A DNA stretch of 13,647 bases, from assembly GCA_900556255.1 (NCBI GenBank), contig USNZ01000011.1:1-13647 (forward strand), written 5' to 3'. Under the pieces are notes generated by a model. The model was not told the origin of the DNA and made no database searches. It worked only from the letters and a program-made list of their open reading frames with translations. This DNA comes from an uncultured Oscillospiraceae bacterium (GTDB lineage Bacteria; Bacillota; Clostridia; Oscillospirales; Ruminococcaceae). This document shows positions 1 to 6,747 of this stretch, in pieces. How positions within the stretch are numbered: position 1 is the first letter of the stretch; each line of letters opens with the position of its first letter. Both the position numbers and the translations under genes were made by a program.

Positions 1-681
1 CCCGCCGCGCTCTAAGGTCATAACCTCGGCGCACCGATACACCTTTTTGTAGTTTTGGCAGCAGGCATCGTCCACCAGCTTGTCATCGGCGGCGCGGGCA
101 ATAAATACAGGCCCGTTGTAACCGGCGGCCTCTGTATAGGGGTCGGGATGCTTGGCCATCTGGTAGTTGAAGTCCATCTTGTAGCAAAGTCCTTCAATGT
201 CGGCGTAGTCCTGCCCGCTTTTGGTTACAGCGTCGGCGCGTTCGGCGCAGCCGTACCACATGGCAGCGCCCGGGCACAAAAGCACCAGACCGCGCGGGTT
301 CAGCTTGGGGGCGGTGGAAGCTGCCAGATAGCCGCCCATGCTGTGGCCGCACAAAAAGACGCGGTCATTGTCCGTAAAAGGTTGTGCCTTGACCCAGGCA
401 AAGATATCGGCAATGTCGGTGTGCAGACCATCAAAAGTCATGTCAGCGAAACTGCCGTCACTTTCGCCGTTGCCGTAATAGTCAAACCGTGCGCTGCCGA
501 TGCCCTGTGTGGCTAAGGCGCGGGCCATCTGGGTGGACATGGCCTTGTAGCCGCCGAGGTTGCCGCCGAAACCGTGCAGCATGACCAGCATGGGAAACAC
601 CCCGCCGCCATCCGGCAGGGTCACGATGCCGCGCAGGGTATGCCCGGCGCGATTTTGAAAATTCGCCTGAATGATCTGCAT
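1..681 (-). CDS. Alpha/beta hydrolase (esterase/lipase-like), C-terminus cut off by window edge
   Basis: Reading the minus strand from the ATG at 681 gives 227 residues with no stop before the window edge. An AAGGAG ribosome site sits at 693-688, six bases upstream of the start. An oxyanion-type motif HGFGG lies near residues 36-40, and the nucleophile elbow GHSMGG near 112-117 makes Ser114 the probable catalytic serine. The DxxV around Asp200 fits the acid residue. The protein breaks off after LERGG, about where the family places its catalytic histidine, so that residue is probably just outside the window. There is no signal peptide, so it should be cytoplasmic. The fold resembles cinnamoyl/feruloyl-esterase-like serine hydrolases that act on small acyl esters, but the substrate cannot be read from sequence. 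It is transcribed divergently from the AraC-type regulator. Confidence 0.9.
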   Translation of the reverse strand, partial: MQIIQANFQNRAGHTLRGIVTLPDGGGVFPMLVMLHGFGGNLGGYKAMSTQMARALATQGIGSARFDYYGNGESDGSFADMTFDGLHTDIADIFAWVKAQPFTDNDRVFLCGHSMGGYLAASTAPKLNPRGLVLLCPGAAMWYGCAERADAVTKSGQDYADIEGLCYKMDFNYQMAKHPDPYTEAAGYNGPVFIARAADDKLVDDACCQNYKKVYRCAEVMTLERGG

Positions 682-709
682 AAGCTGCTCCTTTTTGTGG
701 GTGGGTTGT

Positions 710-732
710 ACCTTATAATTGCATTATAAGGT
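710..732. promoter_or_regulatory. Perfect inverted repeat, candidate operator or core promoter of the hydrolase
   Basis: The arms ACCTTATAAT (710-719) and ATTATAAGGT (723-732) are exact reverse complements around the three-base centre TGC. The repeat lies 29 bases upstream of the hydrolase start, where a promoter or operator would sit. Each arm also contains a consensus TATAAT in one orientation. On the minus strand TATAAT runs 728-723, but no good -35 box lies at 16-18 bases from it. A TTGACA at 745-740 is only 11 bases from it. A dimeric repressor site overlapping the hydrolase promoter is a reasonable reading. The protein that binds it is unknown; the divergent AraC-type gene is one candidate, although AraC proteins usually prefer direct repeats. 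Confidence 0.5.
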
Positions 733-763
733 GTTTTTTTGTCAAAACATAGCCATTTTATGA

Positions 764-792
764 TTGAAAACTATCTAAAATTGATGTAATAT
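764..792 (+). promoter_or_regulatory. Sigma-A-type promoter for the AraC-family gene
   Basis: A TTGAAA -35 box (764-769) is followed after 17 bases by TAATAT (787-792), in an AT-rich stretch that contrasts with the surrounding GC-rich coding DNA. Transcription would start near 799, leaving a leader of roughly 40-65 bases depending on which start codon is used. Confidence 0.5.
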
Positions 793-839
793 ACAAGTAA
801 GATAAGAAAATTTCAGAGTACAATTTATTTATAGACTAA

Positions 840-1706
840 ATGCACAAAAAAGGCGGGTGTGTTTTGTTGAACTACACAATAACGCAGGACATCTGGCAAA
901 GCTCTGCTCAGCGGGAATTTTCCTCGGGGGCGAACTATGACCTGTACATTTTTTTACGCGGCACGGCGGTATTCCGCTGCGGGGCACAAAACTGGCCGGT
1001 TGACCCCGAAACGATGGTTATCTTCAAGCCGGGGGAAGAAGGAACGCTGGTGTTTCCGGGGGTGCACGGCCCGCTGGAATGGCTGCGGGTACAGCTGCCC
1101 GCCGCGCTTTTGCACGAGCTCTCGGATGGGGAAACCGACCTGGCGGCAGCGTTCGAGGTGGTGCCCTTCCGCCAAATTGCCGTGTGTCCCGATATTGAAA
1201 TTTTTATGCTGCTGAAAAATCTGGCGCGCAAGTTGACACAGACTCCGCAGGGCATCGATAATTTTGGGGCGTCCGTCTATGAAAGAGGAATGCTGCAGAT
1301 GTTTGTGGTGCTGGTGCTGCGCGCCTGCATCGGCGCGGAAAGCCACAAATCACCCATCAATCGGCGGCACCTGATGCTGGACGAGGTGTTTTTGTATATC
1401 CAGACACATTTGGACGAGGAAATCACCTTAAAGCAGCTGGAGGAGCACTTTTTTGTGTCATATGAGCATATCTCGCGGGAGTTCAAGCGCCAGACAGGGC
1501 AGACGGTAGCGGAGTATATCCGCAAGGCCAAGCTGAACCGCTGCTGCAAACTGATCGAGCAGGGTTACCCCATTGTGGAGGTGTACCGCAAGGCGGGCTT
1601 TGGCGGGTACAACAACTTCTTCCGTGCATTCAAAAAGCAGTACGGCATGACACCCAAGCAGTATTACAAGGCTACACGCCAGGGGGCAAGAGCAAAGGAA
1701 TATTGA
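840..1706 (+). CDS. AraC-family transcriptional regulator
   Basis: From the ATG the product has 288 residues, the usual length for the AraC/XylS family. Residues about 30-80 look like a small cupin-type ligand-sensing domain. The end (about 178-280) is the double helix-turn-helix domain: a first helix pair around ITLKQLEEHFFVSYEHISRE, then a second ending GFGGYNNFFRAFKKQYGMTPKQY, the classic AraC signature. It should bind DNA in the cytoplasm in response to a small effector. The ATG at 840 has no ribosome site. AAGGCGG at 850-856 sits 7 bases before a TTG at 864 and 10 before a TTG at 867, so the true protein may begin there with LLNYTI and be about 280 residues. It lies between the divergent hydrolase and the lipoprotein/two-component cluster; its target is unknown. 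Confidence 0.9.
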   Translation: MHKKGGCVLLNYTITQDIWQSSAQREFSSGANYDLYIFLRGTAVFRCGAQNWPVDPETMVIFKPGEEGTLVFPGVHGPLEWLRVQLPAALLHELSDGETDLAAAFEVVPFRQIAVCPDIEIFMLLKNLARKLTQTPQGIDNFGASVYERGMLQMFVVLVLRACIGAESHKSPINRRHLMLDEVFLYIQTHLDEEITLKQLEEHFFVSYEHISREFKRQTGQTVAEYIRKAKLNRCCKLIEQGYPIVEVYRKAGFGGYNNFFRAFKKQYGMTPKQYYKATRQGARAKEY

Positions 1707-1741
1707 CTGTACACAAAATAATTTGCCGCAAGGGGACAAAA

Positions 1742-1774
1742 GTTTGCAAACAAGAAACAATCCTTATGTAAAAT
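1742..1774 (+). promoter_or_regulatory. Possible promoter with palindrome before lipoprotein A
   Basis: The 93-base gap after the AraC-type gene contains the perfect palindrome GTTTGCAAAC (1742-1751), whose core TTGCAA (1744-1749) could act as a -35 element. A TAAAAT (1769-1774) could be the -10, but the 19-base spacing is longer than ideal. The palindrome could instead be a regulator site. No terminator hairpin is visible between the AraC gene and lipoprotein A, so read-through is possible. Confidence 0.3.
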
Positions 1775-1799
1775 ACAAGAAAGAAAGGGGGCTTGTCCC

Positions 1800-3029
1800 A
1801 TGAAAAAGCAAATGGTTTGTCTTGCAATGCTCGTATTGGCGGGGTGCGCGGCGCAGCCTGCGCAGGATGCCGCGCAAAACGCTGTGCCGACGCCGACTAC
1901 GGCAGAGGAAACGGTGAAACCGCTTTGCTGGGTGGATAATGTAAACCAAACGGGCTATTACGAGATGATGTACAGTCAGTACAGGCAGGACGGCACCTGG
2001 GCAAGCTGCCTTGACTTTGCCGAGGCAGAGGAACGCCGCGTGGACGCACCCGAAGCCGTAAACAAGGCAGAGTATCATACACAGGTTTTGGCAGATGATG
2101 CGTATTTATATTGGTTCGCAACCTCTGATTTCGGCACGACACCGGTGCTTATGCGCACGGATTTGAACGGGCAAAACGGTGAGAGCGTGCCGATGCCGCA
2201 AAATTGGTATCTCAATGCAGTGGAAGGCATGGCCTGCGACGGCGACGCGGTCTACCTGCAGGCGGGGGAAATTTCCGATACACCCACCGTCCGCGATGAA
2301 AAATTGCTGGTTCGGGCAGACTTTTCTGACGGCAGTGTTACGACGCTGGCACAGTGGGATGATTTTGGCGGTCGGCTTGCCGGCGTGTGGCAGGATACCC
2401 TGCTGTTTACCCGCGTCCGCCTTGACGAAGATTGCCCGACGCAGCCGGTTGTCGACCACTACAATTTTGAAAACTACGCAGAGCTGCTGCCTTATATGAC
2501 GGTGGATCTCTGCGCGCTTGACCCGGTCACCGGGCAGGAAAGGCTGCTGCAAAGCGGCGCACCGATGGGAAGCTACCATCCTGTCGCCATGCGGGACGGT
2601 TTTTGGTGGCATACCGATGCGGAGGGCAGACTTATGCGTCAGGCAGTTGACGGCGAGGACGAAGTCGCCGCGGAACTGCCGGAGCAGATGTCTCTGATCG
2701 GTGTGTATGATGAGGACGTGATGCTGTGCGACGCCGGCGGAATGACACTGTATGTTTACAACCGCGAGGGCGATACCCTATCTGCCAGCCCGCTGCATTG
2801 TGCCCGCAAAAATGAAAAATGCTGCCCGTGGGTTCTGTGCCAGACGGTGCCGGGCGGGTATCTTATCCAAGACGGTGAAAGCCCCGTTACCCGCACGGCC
2901 TATTTTGCGGGAACAGCAAGCACCTTTGAGGGAATCGAGAAACATTACGCACTGGCAAGCCGCGAGGCCTTGCTGAACGAAACCGTCGCCACAAGGCCCA
3001 TCAAGACGGCACAGTGGCATATTGATTGA
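1800..3029 (+). CDS. Lipoprotein A, divergent member of the cluster's lipoprotein family
   Basis: The 409-residue product starts with a signal peptide ending in the lipobox LAGC, so Cys16 should be lipidated and the protein held on the outer face of the membrane. AAAGGGGG at 1784-1791 is 8 bases before the ATG. A low-complexity Ala/Gln/Thr linker follows. The body has short repeating beta-strand-like segments (YLYWFATSD, AVYLQAGE, GFWWHTDAEGRLMRQ) that suggest a beta-propeller-like fold, as in uncharacterised Clostridia lipoproteins of the DUF5050 kind; that assignment is inference. Its tail (HYALASREALLNETVATRPI) aligns with the ends of lipoproteins B and C, but it lacks their Cys/His motif. 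The response-regulator start follows within 15 bases, so the two are probably co-transcribed. Biochemical function is unknown; a role as extracytoplasmic sensor partner or output of the two-component system is inferred from position. Confidence 0.85.
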   Translation: MKKQMVCLAMLVLAGCAAQPAQDAAQNAVPTPTTAEETVKPLCWVDNVNQTGYYEMMYSQYRQDGTWASCLDFAEAEERRVDAPEAVNKAEYHTQVLADDAYLYWFATSDFGTTPVLMRTDLNGQNGESVPMPQNWYLNAVEGMACDGDAVYLQAGEISDTPTVRDEKLLVRADFSDGSVTTLAQWDDFGGRLAGVWQDTLLFTRVRLDEDCPTQPVVDHYNFENYAELLPYMTVDLCALDPVTGQERLLQSGAPMGSYHPVAMRDGFWWHTDAEGRLMRQAVDGEDEVAAELPEQMSLIGVYDEDVMLCDAGGMTLYVYNREGDTLSASPLHCARKNEKCCPWVLCQTVPGGYLIQDGESPVTRTAYFAGTASTFEGIEKHYALASREALLNETVATRPIKTAQWHID

Positions 3030-3044
3030 CAGGACGTGAAACGA

Positions 3045-3704
3045 ATGAAACCGATTTTGATTGTGGACGATGAACCTGCTATTGCCATGCTGATACGGCG
3101 TATTTTGACCGATACCGGCTACCGCTGCGAGGCAGTGACCGACAGCCGCGTGGCCGCCGACCTTTTGGAGAAAAATCGGTACGACCTTGTGCTGCTGGAT
3201 GTGATGATGCCCCACATAGACGGTTACGACCTGCTGGCCTATCTGCGCCCGACAGGAACGCCCTGCATTTTTATTACGGCCAAGGACGCCGTGGCCGAGC
3301 GTGTGCGCGGGCTGAACAGCGGCGCGGACGATTACATAATCAAGCCCTTTGCCCCCACCGAGCTGGTAGCACGGGTGGAAAGTGTATTGCGCCGTGCGGG
3401 GCGCGGCATGGTGACCTATACCATGTGGGAATACACGGTGGACACGGCGGCCTGCCGCGTAATGCGCGGTGACGAAGAAATGCACCTGACCCGCAAGGAG
3501 TACGAGCTGCTGTTGCTGTTTTTGCGCAACCGCGGCAGTGCGTTGTATCGGGATTATTTATACGAAACCATCTGGGGTGATGACGAGGTGGGCGATACCA
3601 CCCGTACCCTGGACACCCACATTACCCGCCTGCGCCGCAAGCTGAACTTAGGCGACCGGCTGCACAGTGTGCGCCAGGTCGGGTATATGCTGGAAAAAGA
3701 ATAA
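3045..3704 (+). CDS. OmpR/PhoB-family response regulator
   Basis: From the ATG at 3045 the protein has 219 residues. Residues 1-115 form a receiver domain with the acidic pair Asp8/Asp9, phospho-acceptor Asp52 (in LVLLDVMMP), switch Thr78 and Lys100 (in IIKPF). Residues about 125-217 are a winged-helix DNA-binding domain, including LTRKEYELLLLFLRNRG and THITRLRRKL...VRQVGYML. It should be phosphorylated by the histidine kinase encoded downstream and then bind DNA as a dimer on tandem repeats. A GTG at 3036 is in frame, but AGGA (3031-3034) lies only one base before it and 10 bases before the ATG, so the ATG start is preferred. It follows lipoprotein A closely. Unlike most such pairs, its kinase is not adjacent but separated by lipoprotein B. 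Candidate binding repeats lie just past its stop. Confidence 0.95.
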   Translation: MKPILIVDDEPAIAMLIRRILTDTGYRCEAVTDSRVAADLLEKNRYDLVLLDVMMPHIDGYDLLAYLRPTGTPCIFITAKDAVAERVRGLNSGADDYIIKPFAPTELVARVESVLRRAGRGMVTYTMWEYTVDTAACRVMRGDEEMHLTRKEYELLLLFLRNRGSALYRDYLYETIWGDDEVGDTTRTLDTHITRLRRKLNLGDRLHSVRQVGYMLEKE

Positions 3705-3722
3705 ACCAAAAAAGTATCCTGC

Positions 3723-3767
3723 CTGTAACAAAGCTGTGACACGCGGGAAACAAACCCGCCGTATACT
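3723..3767 (+). promoter_or_regulatory. Putative response-regulator binding repeats and promoter for lipoprotein B/kinase unit
   Basis: Three seven-base units lie exactly 11 bases apart: TGTAACA (3724-3730), TGTGACA (3735-3741) and a weaker GGAAACA (3746-3752). The first two, with flanks, read CTGT-AACAAAG-CTGT-GAC, close to the E. coli Pho-box layout and to the 11-bp TTAACA-like repeats used by Firmicutes PhoP. A -10 element TATACT (3762-3767) begins 9 bases after the third unit, with no good -35 box. That is the arrangement of an activator-dependent OmpR-class promoter. The site lies 19-63 bases past the regulator's stop and 32 bases before the start of lipoprotein B, so autogenous control of the downstream unit is the obvious inference. 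Confidence 0.55.
3743..3759. repeat. Small GC inverted repeat between regulator and lipoprotein B
   Basis: GCGGG (3743-3747) and CCCGC (3755-3759) can pair around the seven-base loop AAACAAA. There is no T-run after it, so it is a poor intrinsic terminator. It overlaps the third phased repeat of the candidate regulator site and may simply be chance or part of that site. Confidence 0.3.
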
Positions 3768-3798
3768 GGTGCCATACCAAGACGAAAGGAGATTTTTT

Positions 3799-5172
3799 AT
3801 GAAAACGTCTGCAAAATTTCTTGCCTGCCTGTTGGCATTGGCACTGACTGCCTGCGGAGTGCAGGCACAATCCGAAACCCAGGAGGGCACACGCAGTAAA
3901 CCCGTAAGTTCAGCCCAAAATGAAACGTCTGCCGCGCAGGAAACAGCCGAGCTTACCCCCATCTTGATGTCCTACGGCTGCACGATGCAGGACGGCATTG
4001 CGTATATCCCTATGGATGTGGGGGACAGCGGCAAATACTTTGCCACTACCGTGGACCCAATCACAGGTCAGCAGCAGGTGCTTTGCGGTAAATCGGGCTG
4101 TGCCCACGCCGATGACACCTGCCCGGCCTACATGATAGAGATAAAGGAAAACCTTGTTCCGACAACGATTTTGATTCCGGCCGGAGATACACTGTACTGG
4201 ATCGCCGATGAGCGCGGTGAGGAGAGAAACAACACCTATGTGGATATTTCCGATTTGAACGGTGCAAACAGATGCAGGATAGCACAGGGCGATGCTGTGC
4301 CCGAATTTGAGGACACCCTGGGCAGCTGGTATACCGACGGCAGCAGCCTGTACTATGCAGACAACAACAAATCGCTTTACACAGCTGTCAATGTGCCTGT
4401 GACCAATGTCGTGGATGGGTATAAAATCAACCGTGACGGCATCAGCAGCTTTTTGCATGAGGAACTGGCCGCGCAGGAATCCTGCTGGCCGGCAGGCTGC
4501 TGGCAGGACAAGATCCTGCTGCAGAAATACGGCGGCTATGAGGAGCCGACTCTTGTTCGCGAGGAGGGCGGCGACCCGCAAGAGGAATTGAAGGCATATC
4601 TTGCGGCAGACGAAGCCGCCGCCAAGGAACAAACCTGCTCCCTCTGGGCGGTGGACACAGCGGGCAACCTGACAGATATGGGACTGCGTTGGAAGGCGGA
4701 GGAAGGCACGATTAAGCTGGTGCAAAATGACACTGCCTACCTTCTGCGGGAGGACGGCGTAGTAACCAAGCTGAACCTGCTTACGGGCGGCACCGAAACC
4801 ACAGACCTCGAACTGCCCGGCAAGGTAAGCTGCCTTATCCCGGAAGCGCTGCACGGCTGGCTGAGAGCTGAAATTGACGGTGTGGGGGAATGTCGCCTGA
4901 ATCCTGATACCGGCGAATACCGCACGATGCCGGTAAGCTGGTTTAAGGATCAGTCGATCCCCCGCAGTCCGGTGGTCATCACGGCGGACGAAAGCAACGT
5001 TCTGCTGATGTACAATGAACAACCCTATACCGAGAAAAATACCCTGCCCAACGGCGTGGTGGATACCGTCAACCATTGCCGCGGCGAATATGGTTTGATC
5101 TCGCTTGAGGATTATCTGGCAGGCAGTCAGGAATGGACGCCCATAACCCTGCTGGGGAGGGATATTGTATGA
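3799..5172 (+). CDS. Lipoprotein B with C-x4-C-x-H-x4-C motif
   Basis: The start is the ATG at 3799, because AAAGGAG (3785-3791) sits 7 bases upstream and a proper signal peptide follows, ending in the lipobox LTAC with lipidated Cys19; the frame is open further upstream, but those codons overlap the regulator. The mature protein (457 residues in all) has a Ser/Thr/Gln linker and then Cys96, Cys101, His103 and Cys108 in the context CGKSGCAHADDTCPAY, a possible metal site or disulfide knot. The remainder shows beta-rich repeats such as DTLYWIADE, SSLYYADNNKSLYT and TAYLLREDGVVTKLN, suggesting a propeller-like ligand-binding fold. The tail (YGLISLEDYLAGSQEWTPI) matches lipoprotein C. It is first in the unit containing the kinase and lies directly behind the candidate regulator site. 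I recognise a family pattern seen in Clostridia lipoproteins but no known function. Confidence 0.88.
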   Translation: MKTSAKFLACLLALALTACGVQAQSETQEGTRSKPVSSAQNETSAAQETAELTPILMSYGCTMQDGIAYIPMDVGDSGKYFATTVDPITGQQQVLCGKSGCAHADDTCPAYMIEIKENLVPTTILIPAGDTLYWIADERGEERNNTYVDISDLNGANRCRIAQGDAVPEFEDTLGSWYTDGSSLYYADNNKSLYTAVNVPVTNVVDGYKINRDGISSFLHEELAAQESCWPAGCWQDKILLQKYGGYEEPTLVREEGGDPQEELKAYLAADEAAAKEQTCSLWAVDTAGNLTDMGLRWKAEEGTIKLVQNDTAYLLREDGVVTKLNLLTGGTETTDLELPGKVSCLIPEALHGWLRAEIDGVGECRLNPDTGEYRTMPVSWFKDQSIPRSPVVITADESNVLLMYNEQPYTEKNTLPNGVVDTVNHCRGEYGLISLEDYLAGSQEWTPITLLGRDIV

Positions 5173-5246
5173 AACCGACTGCAGGATTTCCGAGCTGCCA
5201 TGCGGGTATAGCCTTTCAGGGCAAACAAAACCGTACCCCCTGCTAA
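5169..5246 (+). CDS. Possible 25-residue peptide overlapping the end of lipoprotein B
   Basis: An ATG at 5169 overlaps the TGA of lipoprotein B (ATGA). It is preceded by GGGGAGG (5154-5160) with an 8-base gap, as good a ribosome site as any in the cluster. The frame reads MKPTAGFPSCHAGIAFQ and ends with RTPC before TAA at 5244-5246. It is neither strongly hydrophobic nor a clear signal sequence, and it contains two cysteines. It might be a coupled small protein, a leader peptide, or a chance frame where the SD-like bases only encode GR codons of lipoprotein B. Confidence 0.3.
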   Translation: MKPTAGFPSCHAGIAFQGKQNRTPC

Positions 5247-5260
5247 AACCCTGACGGGGG
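5236..5260. other. Possible stem-loop in the lipoprotein B-kinase gap
   Basis: CCCCC (5236-5240) can pair with GGGGG (5256-5260) around a 15-base loop that holds the stop codon of the possible small peptide. There is no T-run, so it is not a standard terminator. It could slow read-through or shape translation of the kinase, whose ribosome site is at 5277-5284. The stem is short and may be chance. Confidence 0.25.
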
Positions 5261-5292
5261 AGTGACAGTAAAGGCAAAAGGGAGAATCCGCC

Positions 5293-6747
5293 ATGAAATT
5301 TGCAACCAAATTATCCGTGGGCTGCATTACGCTTTTATCCTGTGCGCTCTGCGCGGCGGGGTTGATACTGACGGGAAAGAGCTTTTCCGGCAGTATGGCC
5401 TCCACGCGGGAGGCGATGCGTATCCAACAGAAAAAAGAAAAATACGCGCTGGAACGCAGTATCATGACAAACGGCAACCGAAAGGCCGATGCCTACGGCA
5501 CGCCGCAGTTTGAAAACTATATCCTGGCCTCATCGGCCCAACAATACGCGGAGCAGACCGCCAACGAAAACAGCGGATTGTCCCTTTGGCTGGACGGACA
5601 GTATGCGCTGTACTCTGCCCTGCCTGCGACCCTGCCGCGCAATGTGCAGATACAGGCGGTGGCAGGCGGCGCCGAAAGCTGGCAGCTGGCCAAGACGGAC
5701 GGATGTTGGTATTTGCTGCTGGCGCAGCCGTTGGATATTCCCGGTGTACAGGCAGATATTCTGTGCAGCTACGATGTCACCGCCGTGTTTACAACACGGG
5801 ACGAGCAGCTGAAAGCCTGGTTGGCGGCCTCGGTACTGCTGTTGGCTTTGGGCGGTGCGGCGGCAGTACTGCTCAGCCGCAGGGTGACGCGTCCTTTGAC
5901 GGAACTGCGCACAGCCAGCGAGAAGATCGCCGACGGCGAATACGCCCGGCGCACACAGATACAGACCAACGATGAAATCGGTACACTGAGCCGCAGTTTT
6001 GACAGGATGGCGGCTGCTGTTGAAGGGAAAATCGACGAGATGGGTGCCGTTATGCAGAGCCAGCAGGATTTCATCGCAGCCTTTACCCATGAGGTCAAGA
6101 CCCCCATGACGTCGATGCTGGGCTATGCCGACCTGATGCGGGCTAAGCCCGACGATGTGGATTTGCAGCGCGAATCCGCCAATTATATTTATCACGAAAC
6201 CCAGCGTCTGGAAACGCTGAGCCGCAGTTTGCTGGCTCTGATGGGGCTGGACAAGGCAAACGCCCTGCAGCCCGAGCCGATACAGGACGGTACCTTGTTC
6301 TACCAGGTGGTGCGCAGTCTGCCGCAGGGCAGTACCCCTGTGCCGCGCACGATAGCAGCGGGCATTACCGTGTGTGTTGATCGCAGTTTGTGGGTCGACC
6401 TTTTGCGCAATCTGGTTATCAATGCGCAGCGCGCCTGCAAGGATATCGCGGGGGCATCCATCACACTGCAATGCAAGCAGATGGGGCAGCAAGCTGTGTT
6501 TACCGTGGCTGACACCGGCTGCGGAATCCCTGCAGCCGACCTGCCCCGCGTGACAGAGGCCTTTTACATGGTGGATAAATCCCGCAGCCGTGCCGAGGGC
6601 GGCAGCGGCATAGGGCTGGCGCTGTGTGCCAAAATTGCGCACGCGCACGGGGCGCAGATGCAGATAGACAGTACCGTAAATTGCGGCACGATCGTAACGA
6701 TCACGCTGCCCGCAGAAAAGGAGGCCGCCGATGAAACGCAAGGCTGA
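5293..6747 (+). CDS. Membrane sensor histidine kinase (HAMP-HisKA-HATPase)
   Basis: The product has 484 residues. AAAAGGGAGA at 5277-5286 precedes the ATG. Transmembrane helices lie near 7-27 and 175-195 and enclose an extracytoplasmic sensor region of about 145 residues with no recognised domain, containing Cys138 and Cys158. HAMP follows at about 195-248, then the H-box FTHEVKTPM with phospho-acceptor His266. The catalytic domain shows the N-box (NLVINAQ, about 373-379), G1 DTGCGIP (407-413), the F-box region FYMVDKS and G2 GGSGIGLAL (436-444). All catalytic motifs look intact, so it should autophosphorylate and pass phosphate to the OmpR-type regulator encoded upstream. The gene following it overlaps its end by 17 bases, implying coupled translation. 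The stimulus is unknown; the neighbouring surface lipoproteins and anchored protein are candidate sensory partners. Confidence 0.95.
   Translation: MKFATKLSVGCITLLSCALCAAGLILTGKSFSGSMASTREAMRIQQKKEKYALERSIMTNGNRKADAYGTPQFENYILASSAQQYAEQTANENSGLSLWLDGQYALYSALPATLPRNVQIQAVAGGAESWQLAKTDGCWYLLLAQPLDIPGVQADILCSYDVTAVFTTRDEQLKAWLAASVLLLALGGAAAVLLSRRVTRPLTELRTASEKIADGEYARRTQIQTNDEIGTLSRSFDRMAAAVEGKIDEMGAVMQSQQDFIAAFTHEVKTPMTSMLGYADLMRAKPDDVDLQRESANYIYHETQRLETLSRSLLALMGLDKANALQPEPIQDGTLFYQVVRSLPQGSTPVPRTIAAGITVCVDRSLWVDLLRNLVINAQRACKDIAGASITLQCKQMGQQAVFTVADTGCGIPAADLPRVTEAFYMVDKSRSRAEGGSGIGLALCAKIAHAHGAQMQIDSTVNCGTIVTITLPAEKEAADETQG

Noticed and set aside
3723..3741. Naming the two-component pair PhoP/PhoR because of the Pho-box-like repeats
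   Set aside because: Many OmpR-family regulators bind 11-bp repeats, no phosphate genes are nearby, and the kinase has no visible PAS domain.
3743..3759. Intrinsic terminator after the response regulator
   Set aside because: The stem is only 5 bp and is not followed by a T-run; it overlaps the candidate promoter.
3667..3798. An in-frame upstream extension of lipoprotein B overlapping the response regulator
   Set aside because: It would bury the signal peptide inside the protein; the ATG at 3799 has a strong ribosome site.
3910..5277. A 455-codon open frame on the minus strand opposite lipoprotein B
   Set aside because: No recognised domain, and fully explained as the shadow of lipoprotein B.
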